This document shows positions 33,474 through 49,247 of a stretch of 64,000 nucleotides of DNA, in pieces. Position numbers and translations under genes: made by a program. The stretch is from Xylophilus sp042867185. GTDB taxonomy: Bacteria > Pseudomonadota > Gammaproteobacteria > Burkholderiales > Burkholderiaceae_C. The stretch covers positions 1 through 64,000 of the forward strand of contig JBHZQV010000023.1 in the NCBI GenBank assembly GCA_042867185.1, written 5' to 3'. How positions within the stretch are numbered: the first letter of the stretch is position 1; each line of letters starts with the position of its first letter. The notes beneath the pieces are model-generated. The model was not told the DNA's origin, ran no database searches, and was given only the letters and a program-made list of their open reading frames with translations.

Positions 33474-34958
33474 ATGCAGCATTCCGATTCCCCGAAGTTC
33501 GACGCCGGCCTGGTCTGGTTCCGCCGCGACCTGCGCACCGACGACAACGCGCCGCTCTACTACGCGCTGCGCAGCTGCCGCAGGGTCTACTGCTGCTTCG
33601 TCTTCGATACCGACATCCTCGACCCGCTGCCGCGCGCCGACCGCCGGGTGGAGTTCATCCAGGCCTCGCTGGTGGAGCTCGATGCCGACCTCAGGCGCCT
33701 GGCCGACGACCCGGCCGCCGGCCTGATCGTGCGGCATGCCAAGGCCGAGCACGATGTCGCGGTGCTGGCGAAGTCGCTCGGCGTGCAGGCGGTCTTCGCC
33801 GGGCAGGACGACGAGCCCGGTGCACTGGCGCGCGACGCGCAGGTGCTGGGTGCGCTGGCCAATGCCGGCATCGTGCTGCAGCTCTACAAGGACCACAGCA
33901 TCTTCGCCCGCGACGAGGTGATGACCCAGGCGGGCACCGCCTTCGGCGTCTACACGCCCTACAAGAATGCCTGGCTGAAGAAGCTCGACGACTACCAGCT
34001 GAAGGCCTACCCGGTGGCCAAGTACGTGCACGCCCTGGCGCCGCGGCCCGAGGCGCACCGGCATGCGGTGCCCACCCTGACCGCGCTGGGCTTCCAGGCC
34101 ACCAACCTGTCGGAGCTGCAGATCCCCACCGGCGCCAGCGGCGCGCACAGCCTGTTCGAGGATTTCTTCGACCGCATCGACGAGTACGGCCGCACCCGCG
34201 ATTTCCCAGGCGCCAAGGGACCCAGCTACCTGGGGGTGCACCTGCGCTTCGGCACCGTGTCGATCCGCCGGCTGGCGGCCACCGCGCACCAGCTCAGCCT
34301 GCACGGCAGCCAGGGCGCGTCGGTCTGGCTCAGCGAGCTGATCTGGCGCGATTTCTTCTTCCAGGTGATGCACCATTCGCCGCACGTCATCGGCCACGCC
34401 TACCGACCCGAGTACGACGCGATCAAATGGGAGCACGGCAAGCAGGCCGACGCCGCCTTCGCCGCCTGGTGCGAGGGCCGCACCGGCTACCCGCTGGTCG
34501 ATGCGGCGATGCTGCAGATCAACCGCACCGGCTACATGCACAACCGGCTGCGGATGGTGACGGCGGCCTTCCTGGTGAAAGACCTGGGGATCGACTGGCG
34601 CCGCGGCGAGGCCTACTTCGCCCGGCACCTGAACGATTTCGAGCTCTCCAGCAACAACGGCAACTGGCAGTGGGCCGCCTCCACCGGCTGCGACGCGCAG
34701 CCGTGGTTCCGCATCTTCAACCCGGTCACGCAAAGCCAGAAGTTCGATGCCGAAGGCAGGTTCATCCGCCGCTACCTGCCGCAACTGGCACGCCTGCCCC
34801 ACGACCTGATCCACATGCCATGGCAGGCCAAGCCGGTCGACCTGGAAGCCGCGGGCCTCGCGCTCGGCAAGGACTACCCCCGACCGATCGTGGAGCACGC
34901 CCTGGCCCGCGAGAAGACGCTGGAGCGCTACGGCGCGGTGAAGAAGGCGCGGGCCTGA
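33474..34958 (+). CDS. phrB: Deoxyribodipyrimidine photolyase
   Basis: A 494-residue flavoprotein repairing cyclobutane pyrimidine dimers with blue light. The antenna domain begins with LVWFRRDLRTDDNAPL; the FAD-binding helical domain has WLSELIWRDFF, TGYPLVDAAM, the Trp-rich NNGNWQWAASTGCD and WFRIFNP. Catalytic-domain tryptophans of the electron chain are present. It is transcribed divergently from yqgE, 185 bases apart, and converges with the kinase at 34969, ten bases away. Confidence 0.95.
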   Translation: MQHSDSPKFDAGLVWFRRDLRTDDNAPLYYALRSCRRVYCCFVFDTDILDPLPRADRRVEFIQASLVELDADLRRLADDPAAGLIVRHAKAEHDVAVLAKSLGVQAVFAGQDDEPGALARDAQVLGALANAGIVLQLYKDHSIFARDEVMTQAGTAFGVYTPYKNAWLKKLDDYQLKAYPVAKYVHALAPRPEAHRHAVPTLTALGFQATNLSELQIPTGASGAHSLFEDFFDRIDEYGRTRDFPGAKGPSYLGVHLRFGTVSIRRLAATAHQLSLHGSQGASVWLSELIWRDFFFQVMHHSPHVIGHAYRPEYDAIKWEHGKQADAAFAAWCEGRTGYPLVDAAMLQINRTGYMHNRLRMVTAAFLVKDLGIDWRRGEAYFARHLNDFELSSNNGNWQWAASTGCDAQPWFRIFNPVTQSQKFDAEGRFIRRYLPQLARLPHDLIHMPWQAKPVDLEAAGLALGKDYPRPIVEHALAREKTLERYGAVKKARA

Positions 34959-34968
34959 GGCCGGGGGG

Positions 34969-37371
34969 TCAGAGCGGGATCAGCGCCCGGACCCGTGCGC
35001 TGAGCAGGTCCATCGAGAACGGCTTGGCCAGCAGATGCATGCCGGCCGGCATCTCGCCCGACATCGCGCCTTCGGCATAGCCGGTGACGAACAGCACCGG
35101 CAGGCCGGGCCGGTCGACCCGCGCCGCGTCGGCGATCTGGCGGCCGTTCATGCCGCCGGGCAGGCCGACGTCGGTGACCAGCAGATCGACCGGCACCTCG
35201 GAGCGCAGGATCGACATCGCCCCGTCGCCGTCGGCCGCGGCCAGCACGGTGTAGCCCTGGTCCTGGAGGACGTCGAGGATCAGCATCCGCACCGCGCTTT
35301 CGTCGTCCACCACCAACACCGTCTCGCCCTGGGCGCCGCGCGGCGCGGCCTGCACGGCGCGGGCACCCTGCGGCGCTTCGTCGATCGCGTGGCGCGGCAG
35401 GTAGATGCAGACCGATGTGCCCAGGCCCGGCTCCGAGGCGATGCGCACCTCGCCGCCCGACTGCTTGGCGAAACCGTAGACCATCGACAGCCCCAGGCCG
35501 GTGCCCATGCCGAGCGGCTTGGTGGTGAAGAAGGGCTCGAACACCCGCTGGACGACCTCGGCCGACATGCCCGATCCCGAATCGGTCACGTCGAGCGCGA
35601 CGTAATCGCCCGCCCCCATGCCGGCTTCGGCGGCGAAGGCGGCGGTCAGGGTCCGGTTGGCGGTCTTCACCAGCAGGTGGCCGCCGAAGGGCATGGCGTC
35701 CCGCGCATTGATGCACAGGTTGAGCAATGCGTTCTCCTGTTGGTGCGGGTCGACCAGCGTCGGCCACAGCCCCTCTTCCAGCTCCAGCGCGGTGCGGATC
35801 TCGGGGCCCACGGTGCGCCGGATCAGCTCTTCCATGCCCTGCACCAGCCGGTTGGCGCTGGTCGGCTTCGGGTCGAGCGTCTGGCGGCGCGAAAAGGCCA
35901 GCAGCCGATGGGTGAGTGCCGCGGCCCGCTCGGTCGCAGCGCGGCCGATGTCGATGTAGCGGTCGAGGTCGCCGTAGCGCGCCTGCGCCAGCCGCCGGCG
36001 CAGCAGGTCGAAGCTGCCGCTGATGCTGGCCAGCAGGTTGTTGAAATCGTGCGCCAGGCCGCCGGTGAGCTGGCCCACCGCCTCCATCTTCTGCGACTGG
36101 CGCAGCGCGTCCTCGGCAGTGGCGCGCAGGGCCAGGGCCTCGGCGATGCGGGTCTCAAGCAGTTCGTTGGCCTCGCGCACGGTGGTCTCCGCCTGCTTGC
36201 GTGCGGTGATCTCCACCGACGCGCCGGGAAACCGCAGCGGCTTGCCTTCGGCATCGCGCACCAGCTTGCCCCGCGCCGAGACCCAGCGCACCGTGCCGTC
36301 GGGCTGCAGCACCCGGTAGTCGGACGCGTAGTCGCCACCGGTGCCGAACAGTGCCCGGAACTCCTCGCGGATCCGCGCCAGGTCGTCCGGGTGCACCGCC
36401 CGCAGGTACTCTTCGATCGGCGCGCCGGACTCGCCGCGCTCCGGCTCGACGCCGTAGAAGCGGGCGAAGCGGGCATCGGCGTACAGCAGGCCCGAGGCCA
36501 GATCCCAGTCCCAGATGCCCACCATGTCCGACGCGCCCAGTGCCAGGTCGAGCCGCTCCTGGCTCAGGGCCAGCCGGCGTTCGGCCTCCTTGGTGCCGGT
36601 GATGTCGCGAGACACCGCCAGCAACCGCTCGGGCAGGCCGTCGCGGCCCAGGATCGGGGTGACCTGCACATCCCAGAAACGCCGCCGGCCCTTGAAGGTG
36701 TTGGCGAAGTTCTGGAAGTGCCCGGCCCGGCCCGCCCGTGCCGCCGCGATCGCGGCGACGGCCGACACGTTGCCGTCGTCCTCCCAGAAATCGGGCCACG
36801 GGCAGCCACGCACCACGGCGAAATCGTCGACCTCCATGACCGACTGGCCGCCTTCGCTCATGTAGACGCGCTTCGCATCCAGGTCGAGCACCTCGATGCA
36901 GTCGCCCGACGAGGCGAGCACGCCGCGCATGAATTCCGATTCGAGCCGTTGCTGCTCGGCCGCCTCCCGCTGGGCCGTGAAGTCGCGCAGGATTTTCAGG
37001 AAGCCGATATGCGTGCCGTCTTCGGCCCGCAGCGGCATCAGTTCGCCGCTGGCCCAGAAACGGCTGGCGTCCTTGCGCAGGTGCCAGCGCTCGTCGCTGG
37101 CGCGGCCGTCCTGCAGTGCGCACCGCATCTCGGTGTCGACCCGGTCCACCGCGCGGTCTTCGGGCGTGAAGATGCAGTCGGCGGTACGGCCGCGCATCTC
37201 GTCCTGCGACCATCCCAGGATCTTCTCGGCACCGGGGTTCCAGTCGGTGACCACACCCCGCACGTCGGTGGCGATGACCGCGAAATCGACAGCGCTGCGG
37301 ACGATGGCGCTGCAGCGGCGCGCGTGCAGCAGGTCGTCATCGGAGGGGGTGGGGGTGGGTGCTGGGAACAT
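34969..37371 (-). CDS. Hybrid sensor histidine kinase with three PAS domains and a receiver
   Basis: An 800-residue cytoplasmic kinase with no membrane segment. Three PAS/PAC modules (about 20-140, 145-280, 290-410) include WNPGAEKILGW and RFFxGVEPE-like motifs. A HisKA box follows with phospho-acceptor His in GGLAHDFNNLLAS (about 445), then an ATPase domain (ENALLNLCINARDAM, GTGLGLSMVYGFAKQS) and a C-terminal receiver with Asp in LLVTDVGLPGG. HDFNN kinases of this type often control motility or stress. Start ATG 37369-37371 gives the first PAS intact. No partner regulator is adjacent; signal unknown. Confidence 0.93.
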   Translation of the reverse strand: MFPAPTPTPSDDDLLHARRCSAIVRSAVDFAVIATDVRGVVTDWNPGAEKILGWSQDEMRGRTADCIFTPEDRAVDRVDTEMRCALQDGRASDERWHLRKDASRFWASGELMPLRAEDGTHIGFLKILRDFTAQREAAEQQRLESEFMRGVLASSGDCIEVLDLDAKRVYMSEGGQSVMEVDDFAVVRGCPWPDFWEDDGNVSAVAAIAAARAGRAGHFQNFANTFKGRRRFWDVQVTPILGRDGLPERLLAVSRDITGTKEAERRLALSQERLDLALGASDMVGIWDWDLASGLLYADARFARFYGVEPERGESGAPIEEYLRAVHPDDLARIREEFRALFGTGGDYASDYRVLQPDGTVRWVSARGKLVRDAEGKPLRFPGASVEITARKQAETTVREANELLETRIAEALALRATAEDALRQSQKMEAVGQLTGGLAHDFNNLLASISGSFDLLRRRLAQARYGDLDRYIDIGRAATERAAALTHRLLAFSRRQTLDPKPTSANRLVQGMEELIRRTVGPEIRTALELEEGLWPTLVDPHQQENALLNLCINARDAMPFGGHLLVKTANRTLTAAFAAEAGMGAGDYVALDVTDSGSGMSAEVVQRVFEPFFTTKPLGMGTGLGLSMVYGFAKQSGGEVRIASEPGLGTSVCIYLPRHAIDEAPQGARAVQAAPRGAQGETVLVVDDESAVRMLILDVLQDQGYTVLAAADGDGAMSILRSEVPVDLLVTDVGLPGGMNGRQIADAARVDRPGLPVLFVTGYAEGAMSGEMPAGMHLLAKPFSMDLLSARVRALIPL

Positions 37372-37565
37372 GGGGCGTGGACGCCCGTTCTCGCATGCGG
37401 GCTGAGCGCGGATTATCGGCGGGCGGGGGATTCGGCGTGTTGCGCCGATCGCACCAAGCTGCCGGTGCGCGTCCCCCGGCCGCAGGGGCCGACCGACGGC
37501 AGTGCACCGCGGGGCGCGAAGGTCCCGGCCTGCAGCCCCTGCGACCGACCGCCCGCCCACCCGCC

Positions 37566-44120
<6,555 letters not shown>

Positions 44121-44163
44121 GGGCGGCGGCGGCAAGTTGCGGCGGTGGGGAGAAGGAGAAGAC

Positions 44164-46485
44164 TCAGGCGATCTTGAATCGCGCCACGGACTCGCGCAGG
44201 TCTTCCGCCATGCGGGACAGTTCGCGCACCTGCTGGGCCGTGGTACGGGTGCCCTCTCCGGTCTGTTCGGTCACCGCGAAAATGTGCTGGATGTTGTCGG
44301 CCACCACGTTGGCAAGCTCCGCCTCGCGGGACGCGGAGGACGAGATCTGCTCGATCAGGTCGGCCAGGCGGCGCGACACGCGGTCGATCTCGGTCAGTGC
44401 GGTACCGGCGCTGTCGGACAGCCGGGCACCGTCGACCACACCTTGCGTGGACCGCTCCATGGCGGCCACCGCGTCTTGCGTGTCGGTCTGAATGGCACGC
44501 ACCAGGGCCGAGATTTGTCGCGTCGCGTCGCCGGAACGCTCGGCCAGCCGCTGCACTTCTTCCGCCACCACCGAGAATCCGCGCCCGGCCTCGCCGGCCG
44601 ATGCGGCCTGGATGGCGGCGTTGAGCGCCAGCACGTTGGTCTGCTCGGTAATGTCGGAAATCAGCTCGGTGATTTCACCGATCTCCTGCGACGATTCGCC
44701 CAGGCGCTTGATCCGCTTGGAGGTGTCCTGGATCTGGTCGCGGATCGCGTTCATGCCGCCGATGGCGTTCTGCACCGCCTGCAGGCCCGAGTCGGCGGCT
44801 TCCAGCGACTGGCGGGCCACGGCGGCGGACTCCTGCGCCTGGGAAGAGACGCCGTTGATGCGCGACGCCATGTCGAGCACCGAGCGGCCGGTTTCGCGAA
44901 TCTCGCGCAGCTGTTCGGTCGACGCGGCCAGCAGTTCGGTCGAGGTGCTGTCCACCTGCGCCGTCGTCTGGGCCACGCGGGTGACCGTGTTCTGCACGTT
45001 GCCCACCAGCAGCCGGAGTTCTTCGACCGTGTAGTTCACCGAGTCGGCGATGGCGCCGGTGATGTCTTCGGTCACCGTGGCTTCCTGGGTCAGGTCGCCC
45101 TCGGCGACCGTCTGAAGCTCGTTCATCAGCCGCAGAATCGCGGCCTGGTTGGCGTCGTTGACGCGCTTGGATTCGAGCTGCGCGCGCTCGGCTTCGTACT
45201 GCTGCGCCTCGGCTTCGTGGCGCTGGGACTCGGCCGCGCTCTGGCGGTTGCGGCTGTCGAGCAGCAGCACCCGGGCCAGCCCGAAGGCGGCAGCCAGCAC
45301 GATCAGGGCGATGACGGCCATGGCCAGCACGGTGAAGAGGCTCAGGCGGGCATCCTGCGAAAGACGCTGCTGCAGCGCCTCGAGGCCGCGACGCAGCGGT
45401 TCGCTGTCGGCGATGATGGCGGTCTGTGCTTCGCGCGCCGAGACCAGTCCTTGCAGGTTGCCCAGGATGGCGCCGGCTTCGACGCGGGTCTTTTCGTACA
45501 GGGCGAGCAGGCTTTCGAGCTGTTCGCGCACCTGCGGATCGCGGGCCGCGGTCAGGCGCAGCTCGGGGCTGCCGTCGAGCAGGCCCTGGGAGATTTCGCG
45601 GAAGGAGTTCAGGTCCTTGCCGAGCAGGAACACCGCCTCGGGGCTCACGCCCTCGGAGGTCTGGAATTCGTTGGCCGACTTGCCGATCCGCTGGGTCAGC
45701 ATCACCAGCTGGCCGGCGGCAGACAGGTCGCCCGCCGCGGCGTTTTGCTGCAGCTTGAGCGCCGACACGGTCTCGGCGATCTCGAGCAGGTCGGACGACT
45801 GGCGGTTGATGGTGCGCAGCGCAGCGCCGACCTGGGTCAGGATCTTTTCCTGGCTCAGCACGACCTGGGCATTGCGGTCGGCGCGCTCGATCAACGGCGC
45901 GACTTCCCGGAATTCGGGGCGGTAGGCGGACGACAGCTCGGCGATGCGCATGTCGTCGTCGCCCGCATCGAGCGCCTTGGCGGTGCGGCTCAGCACCTCG
46001 TAGCTCTGCGCCACGTCGGGGAATGCCTGCGGACTGCCGATGATGGCCTGGGTGACCGACTTGGCGAGCCGCTGCGACTGCATCAGCGCCTGGCCGGTGG
46101 CGGCGAGCTGCTGTGCGCTGCGGTTGGCCTGGGTCAGCGAGGTGGCCGCCAGGCCGGCCAGGGCCAGCAGGCCGACGCCCAGGATCGTGTAGAGCACCCG
46201 CTGGTGGCGGTTGATGGTGGCACGGCCGAGCACCGGCAGCGCGACCAGTTCGGAATCTTCGAAGGCCGCCTTGCCGCCCTCGCTGCCCTTGGCAGCAGGG
46301 GCGGGGGCGATGTCGGGCGCCGCGCCGTCGGACGTCGCGGAGGGGCCCACGTAGTGCGTTGCGACGGCAACGTTGTCGGGCTCCGGCTCCCGCGCGGGCA
46401 CGCCCCGCACCGCGGCGTCGGTGGCACCGTCCGGCAGGGCCGGGTTACGGGAGAAGATTTTTCCGAGTTGGTCGGCGACGGACAT
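44164..46485 (-). CDS. pilJ: Type IV pilus chemoreceptor PilJ
   Basis: A 773-residue receptor. An N-terminal cytoplasmic Pro/Ala-rich tail of about 85 residues precedes TM1 (YTILGVGLLALAGLAATSL), then a periplasmic tandem type IV pilus sensor (SQRLAKSVTQAIIG and LVMLTQRIGKSANEF are its repeated hallmarks), TM2 near 375-400, HAMP and the signalling hairpin with ITEQTNVLALNAAIQAAS. It feeds ChpA via PilI. ATG at 46483-46485 is followed by the canonical N-terminus; the longer reading upstream overlaps pilI. Confidence 0.94.
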   Translation of the reverse strand: MSVADQLGKIFSRNPALPDGATDAAVRGVPAREPEPDNVAVATHYVGPSATSDGAAPDIAPAPAAKGSEGGKAAFEDSELVALPVLGRATINRHQRVLYTILGVGLLALAGLAATSLTQANRSAQQLAATGQALMQSQRLAKSVTQAIIGSPQAFPDVAQSYEVLSRTAKALDAGDDDMRIAELSSAYRPEFREVAPLIERADRNAQVVLSQEKILTQVGAALRTINRQSSDLLEIAETVSALKLQQNAAAGDLSAAGQLVMLTQRIGKSANEFQTSEGVSPEAVFLLGKDLNSFREISQGLLDGSPELRLTAARDPQVREQLESLLALYEKTRVEAGAILGNLQGLVSAREAQTAIIADSEPLRRGLEALQQRLSQDARLSLFTVLAMAVIALIVLAAAFGLARVLLLDSRNRQSAAESQRHEAEAQQYEAERAQLESKRVNDANQAAILRLMNELQTVAEGDLTQEATVTEDITGAIADSVNYTVEELRLLVGNVQNTVTRVAQTTAQVDSTSTELLAASTEQLREIRETGRSVLDMASRINGVSSQAQESAAVARQSLEAADSGLQAVQNAIGGMNAIRDQIQDTSKRIKRLGESSQEIGEITELISDITEQTNVLALNAAIQAASAGEAGRGFSVVAEEVQRLAERSGDATRQISALVRAIQTDTQDAVAAMERSTQGVVDGARLSDSAGTALTEIDRVSRRLADLIEQISSSASREAELANVVADNIQHIFAVTEQTGEGTRTTAQQVRELSRMAEDLRESVARFKIA

Positions 46486-46507
46486 GGTGAGACCCTGAAA
46501 AGAACAA

Positions 46508-47092
46508 TCAACTGCTGATGCTGAGGAAGACCGGATGCCGCGCAAGTACCTGCAGGTCGACCTCCTGCCAGGAGCCGCCCTGCGCGTCGACATACACGTG
46601 GCCGAACCAGGCGGGCCCGCTTTCGGCGGGCGGACGCACCGACACGAAAGCCTCGCCGCCCCGCAGGCCGGCGAGCTTGTCGACCACCAGTGCGCACTGG
46701 ATGTCCAGCGCGGCGTTGAAGGACAGCAGGCTGGCCTCGCCGGTGAGCGCATCGGCCCGCTGGCCGGAGGCGGAAAGGGTTCCCGCGTCGGCCGGACGGG
46801 CGTCGGAGGTCGTGCCGGCACCGCCTTGTTCGGCCGCGAAGCGGATGAAGTCGACCACGCCGCACAGGCCGCCGCGCAGGTTGGCGACGCCCAGGAACCA
46901 CGGCTGGGTGTAGGGCACCGGCTGCACCGGCGTCCAGGGGAAGATCTCGCCCGCCTGGCTCAGCGGGAACAGGTAGCTCTGTCCGCCGGCCTCGGCCGCC
47001 AGCCAGGCGACCGATGCGCCTTCGGTGCGCGCCGCCTGGAGCCGCGCGGCCAGCCGGGTCTGCAGATCACGCAGCGTCTGACGATTGGACAT
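46508..47092 (-). CDS. pilI: CheW-like adaptor PilI
   Basis: A 194-residue CheW-domain protein coupling PilJ to ChpA. The domain runs from about 40 to 190, with YLFPLSQAGEIFPWTPVQPVPYTQPWFLGVANLRG at its start and the characteristic LRG segment. Gene order pilG-pilH-pilI-pilJ-chpA with gaps of 0-40 bases indicates one operon. Confidence 0.93.
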   Translation of the reverse strand: MSNRQTLRDLQTRLAARLQAARTEGASVAWLAAEAGGQSYLFPLSQAGEIFPWTPVQPVPYTQPWFLGVANLRGGLCGVVDFIRFAAEQGGAGTTSDARPADAGTLSASGQRADALTGEASLLSFNAALDIQCALVVDKLAGLRGGEAFVSVRPPAESGPAWFGHVYVDAQGGSWQEVDLQVLARHPVFLSISS

Positions 47093-47105
47093 GGCGGCGG
47101 TCGGT

Positions 47106-47471
47106 TCAGCCCAGCGCGGCGATCGTGGCCTGGAGTTCGGCCGGGTCGACAGGCTTGGTCAGGTATCCGCGGGCGCCTTGGCGCATGCCCCAGACCTTGT
47201 CGGTCTCCTGGTTCTTGCTGGTGCACATGACGATCGGCACGTCGGCATAGAGCGGGTCGCGGCTGATCGCGCGGGTCAGCTGGAAACCGTTCTGGCCGGG
47301 CATCACCACGTCCATCAGGATCAGGTCCGGCTTTTCCGCTGCGAGGCTGCGGAAGGCTTCTTCCGCGTTCTCGGCGGTACGGACCTGCAGTCCGCTCTTT
47401 TGCAGAAGCGTGGAGAGGAACAGGAGTTCGGTCTTGGAGTCGTCCACGACCAGAACCTTGTGGATAGGCAT
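47106..47471 (-). CDS. pilH: Single-domain response regulator PilH
   Basis: A 121-residue CheY-like receiver. Phospho-acceptor Asp52 in DLILMDVVMPGQNG; acidic pair in VLVVDDS; conserved Ser/Thr in IVMCTSK and Lys in YLTKPVD. In Pseudomonas PilH counteracts PilG and promotes retraction-linked control. It starts one base before the pilG stop boundary (47471/47472). Confidence 0.92.
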   Translation of the reverse strand: MPIHKVLVVDDSKTELLFLSTLLQKSGLQVRTAENAEEAFRSLAAEKPDLILMDVVMPGQNGFQLTRAISRDPLYADVPIVMCTSKNQETDKVWGMRQGARGYLTKPVDPAELQATIAALG

Positions 47472-47870
47472 TTAAATCGCCCCTTCGAAAGCGTGTCCGA
47501 ACTGCTGCACCGCGATGAGCAGTTGGTCTTTGGTAAATGGCTTGGTGAGGTAGTCCTGGCAGCCGACCATGCGGCCGCGCGCCTTGTCGAATACACCGTC
47601 TTTGGAAGACAGCATGACGACAGGCGTGCGTGCGAAACGCGCATTGCGCTTGATGATCGCGCAGGTCTGGTACCCGTCGAGCTTGGGCATCAGGATGTCG
47701 CAGAAAATCAGCTGGGGCTGGTAGTCGTTGACCTTGGCGAGCGCGTCGAAGCCGTCGTCCGCCAACAGAACTTCGTGGCCGCCCTGCTTGAGAAAGATTT
47801 CCGCGCTGCGGCGGATGGTGTTGCTGTCGTCCACCACCAACACCTTGCAGCTTTTTGGGCTGTTGCTCAC
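47472..47870 (-). CDS. pilG: Single-domain response regulator PilG
   Basis: A 132-residue CheY-like receiver with VLVVDDSNTIRRSAE, the phospho-acceptor in QLIFCDILMPKLDG, PVVMLSSKDG and YLTKPFTKDQ, all typical of PilG. The start is taken as GTG at 47868-47870 because GGGAG lies upstream and the length then fits PilG; no in-frame ATG gives a full receiver, and longer readings run into rubredoxin. It drives pilus extension downstream of ChpA. Confidence 0.9.
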   Translation of the reverse strand: MSNSPKSCKVLVVDDSNTIRRSAEIFLKQGGHEVLLADDGFDALAKVNDYQPQLIFCDILMPKLDGYQTCAIIKRNARFARTPVVMLSSKDGVFDKARGRMVGCQDYLTKPFTKDQLLIAVQQFGHAFEGAI

Positions 47871-47934
47871 GAGGCCGCTCCCTGGGTTGTTTTCAGGTCG
47901 GACGGCCCACGGGGGGTGGGGCCTCGTCCGGTAA

Positions 47935-48108
47935 TTAAATCTGGACCATTTCGAAATCCTCCTTGCGCGCACCGCATTCCGGACAGGTCCAGTTCATCGG
48001 TACTTGGTCCCACGGGGTACCGGCAGCGATGCCGTCCTCGGGAACGCCGGCGGATTCGTCATAAATCCACCCGCATATCAGACACATCCAAGTTTTAGGG
48101 TCAGTCAT
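47935..48108 (-). CDS. Rubredoxin
   Basis: A 57-residue iron protein with the two CxxC pairs CLICGW (Cys9, Cys12) and CPECGA (Cys42, Cys45), and YDESAGVPEDGIAAGTPW between. It carries one electron on a Cys4 iron site. It sits directly ahead of pilG on the same strand, an arrangement frequent in betaproteobacteria although no link to pili is established. It is divergent from thiD. Confidence 0.95.
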   Translation of the reverse strand: MTDPKTWMCLICGWIYDESAGVPEDGIAAGTPWDQVPMNWTCPECGARKEDFEMVQI

Positions 48109-48269
48109 CAGCTTAAGGGGCCTTCTAATAATGTGTCAACGATTGTATCGAGTCGCTCGCCGTCACTGTAGCCGTTGTAAGACGGACGCCGGACAAAGAG
48201 GGCGTTGCACAATGGGTACTCGCGCCGCCGGCGGCACCGCCGGGGTTCTTCTGCATTCGATCGCCGACC

Positions 48270-49223
48270 ATGACCCAGCCCACACCAGACGCCCCCGAAG
48301 AAGCAGAGCTGCAGGATGACGAAGTGCCCGCCTGCGTGATGGTGTTCAACGCCAGCGACCCGAGCGGCGCCGGCGGCCTGTCGGCGGACGCGGTCACCGT
48401 GGCCTCGGTGGGCGGCCACGCGCTGACGGTCGCCACCGGTGCCTACGCACGCGACAGCGCCCGCATCTTCGACCACTTCCCTTTCGACGAGGAAGCGGTG
48501 GCCGAGCAGGCGCGCGCGGTGCTGGAGGACATCGAGGTCGACGTGATCAAGGTCGGCTTCGTCGGCACGCCCGAGAACATCAGCACCATCGCCGAGATCG
48601 CGGCCGACTACGAAGACATTCCGCTGGTCGCCTACATGCCCGACCTGTCCTGGTGGTCCGAGGACGACATCGAGGCCTACCTCGACGCGTTCCGCGAGCT
48701 GCTGCTGCCGCAGACCACCCTGCTGGTCGGCAACCACAGCACGCTCTGGCGCTGGCTGCTGCCCGACTGGTCGCACCAGCGCAGCCCGACGCCGCGCGAC
48801 ATCGCCAAGGCCGCGTCCGAGACCGGCGTTCCCTACACCCTGGTCACCGGCGTGCCGCTGCCCGAGCAGTTCGTCGAGAACGTGCTGGTCTCGCCGCAGG
48901 CGGTGCTGGGCAGCGGCAAGTTCGAGCTGTTCGACGCGGTGTTCTCCGGCGCGGGCGACACGCTCTCGGCCGCGCTGGCCGCCCTGCTCGCCAACGGCAA
49001 GGACCTGGGCGAGGCGACCAGCGAGGCGCTGCACTACCTCGACCGTTGTCTGGACGCGGGCTTTCGCCCCGGCATGGGCAACGTGCTGCCCGACCGGATG
49101 TTCTGGGCCCAGGGCGATCCGGACGGCGACGATGAGGACGAAGACGACGACGGCATCCCCGCCGATCCCGAACGCCAGGCCCTCGAAGGCTTCGTGATGC
49201 CGCCCCGCGACACCCAACACTAG
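48270..49223 (+). CDS. thiD: Hydroxymethylpyrimidine (phosphate) kinase
   Basis: A 317-residue ribokinase-fold kinase making HMP pyrophosphate for thiamine. NASDPSGAGGLSADAVTVASVGGHALTV is the substrate-binding start, and the anion-hole/catalytic FSGAGDTLSAALAALLANG lies near 235-255. The C-terminus has an unusual acidic run (DGDDEDEDDDG). No TPP riboswitch (no CTGAGA-type THI box) was found in the 161 bases upstream. hemL follows after 24 bases. Confidence 0.9.
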   Translation: MTQPTPDAPEEAELQDDEVPACVMVFNASDPSGAGGLSADAVTVASVGGHALTVATGAYARDSARIFDHFPFDEEAVAEQARAVLEDIEVDVIKVGFVGTPENISTIAEIAADYEDIPLVAYMPDLSWWSEDDIEAYLDAFRELLLPQTTLLVGNHSTLWRWLLPDWSHQRSPTPRDIAKAASETGVPYTLVTGVPLPEQFVENVLVSPQAVLGSGKFELFDAVFSGAGDTLSAALAALLANGKDLGEATSEALHYLDRCLDAGFRPGMGNVLPDRMFWAQGDPDGDDEDEDDDGIPADPERQALEGFVMPPRDTQH

Positions 49224-49247
49224 ACGAACCGACCCGTAGACCACCAC

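Noticed and set aside
48109..48269. TPP riboswitch before thiD
   Set aside because: No THI-box motifs were found and the spacer is only 161 bases.
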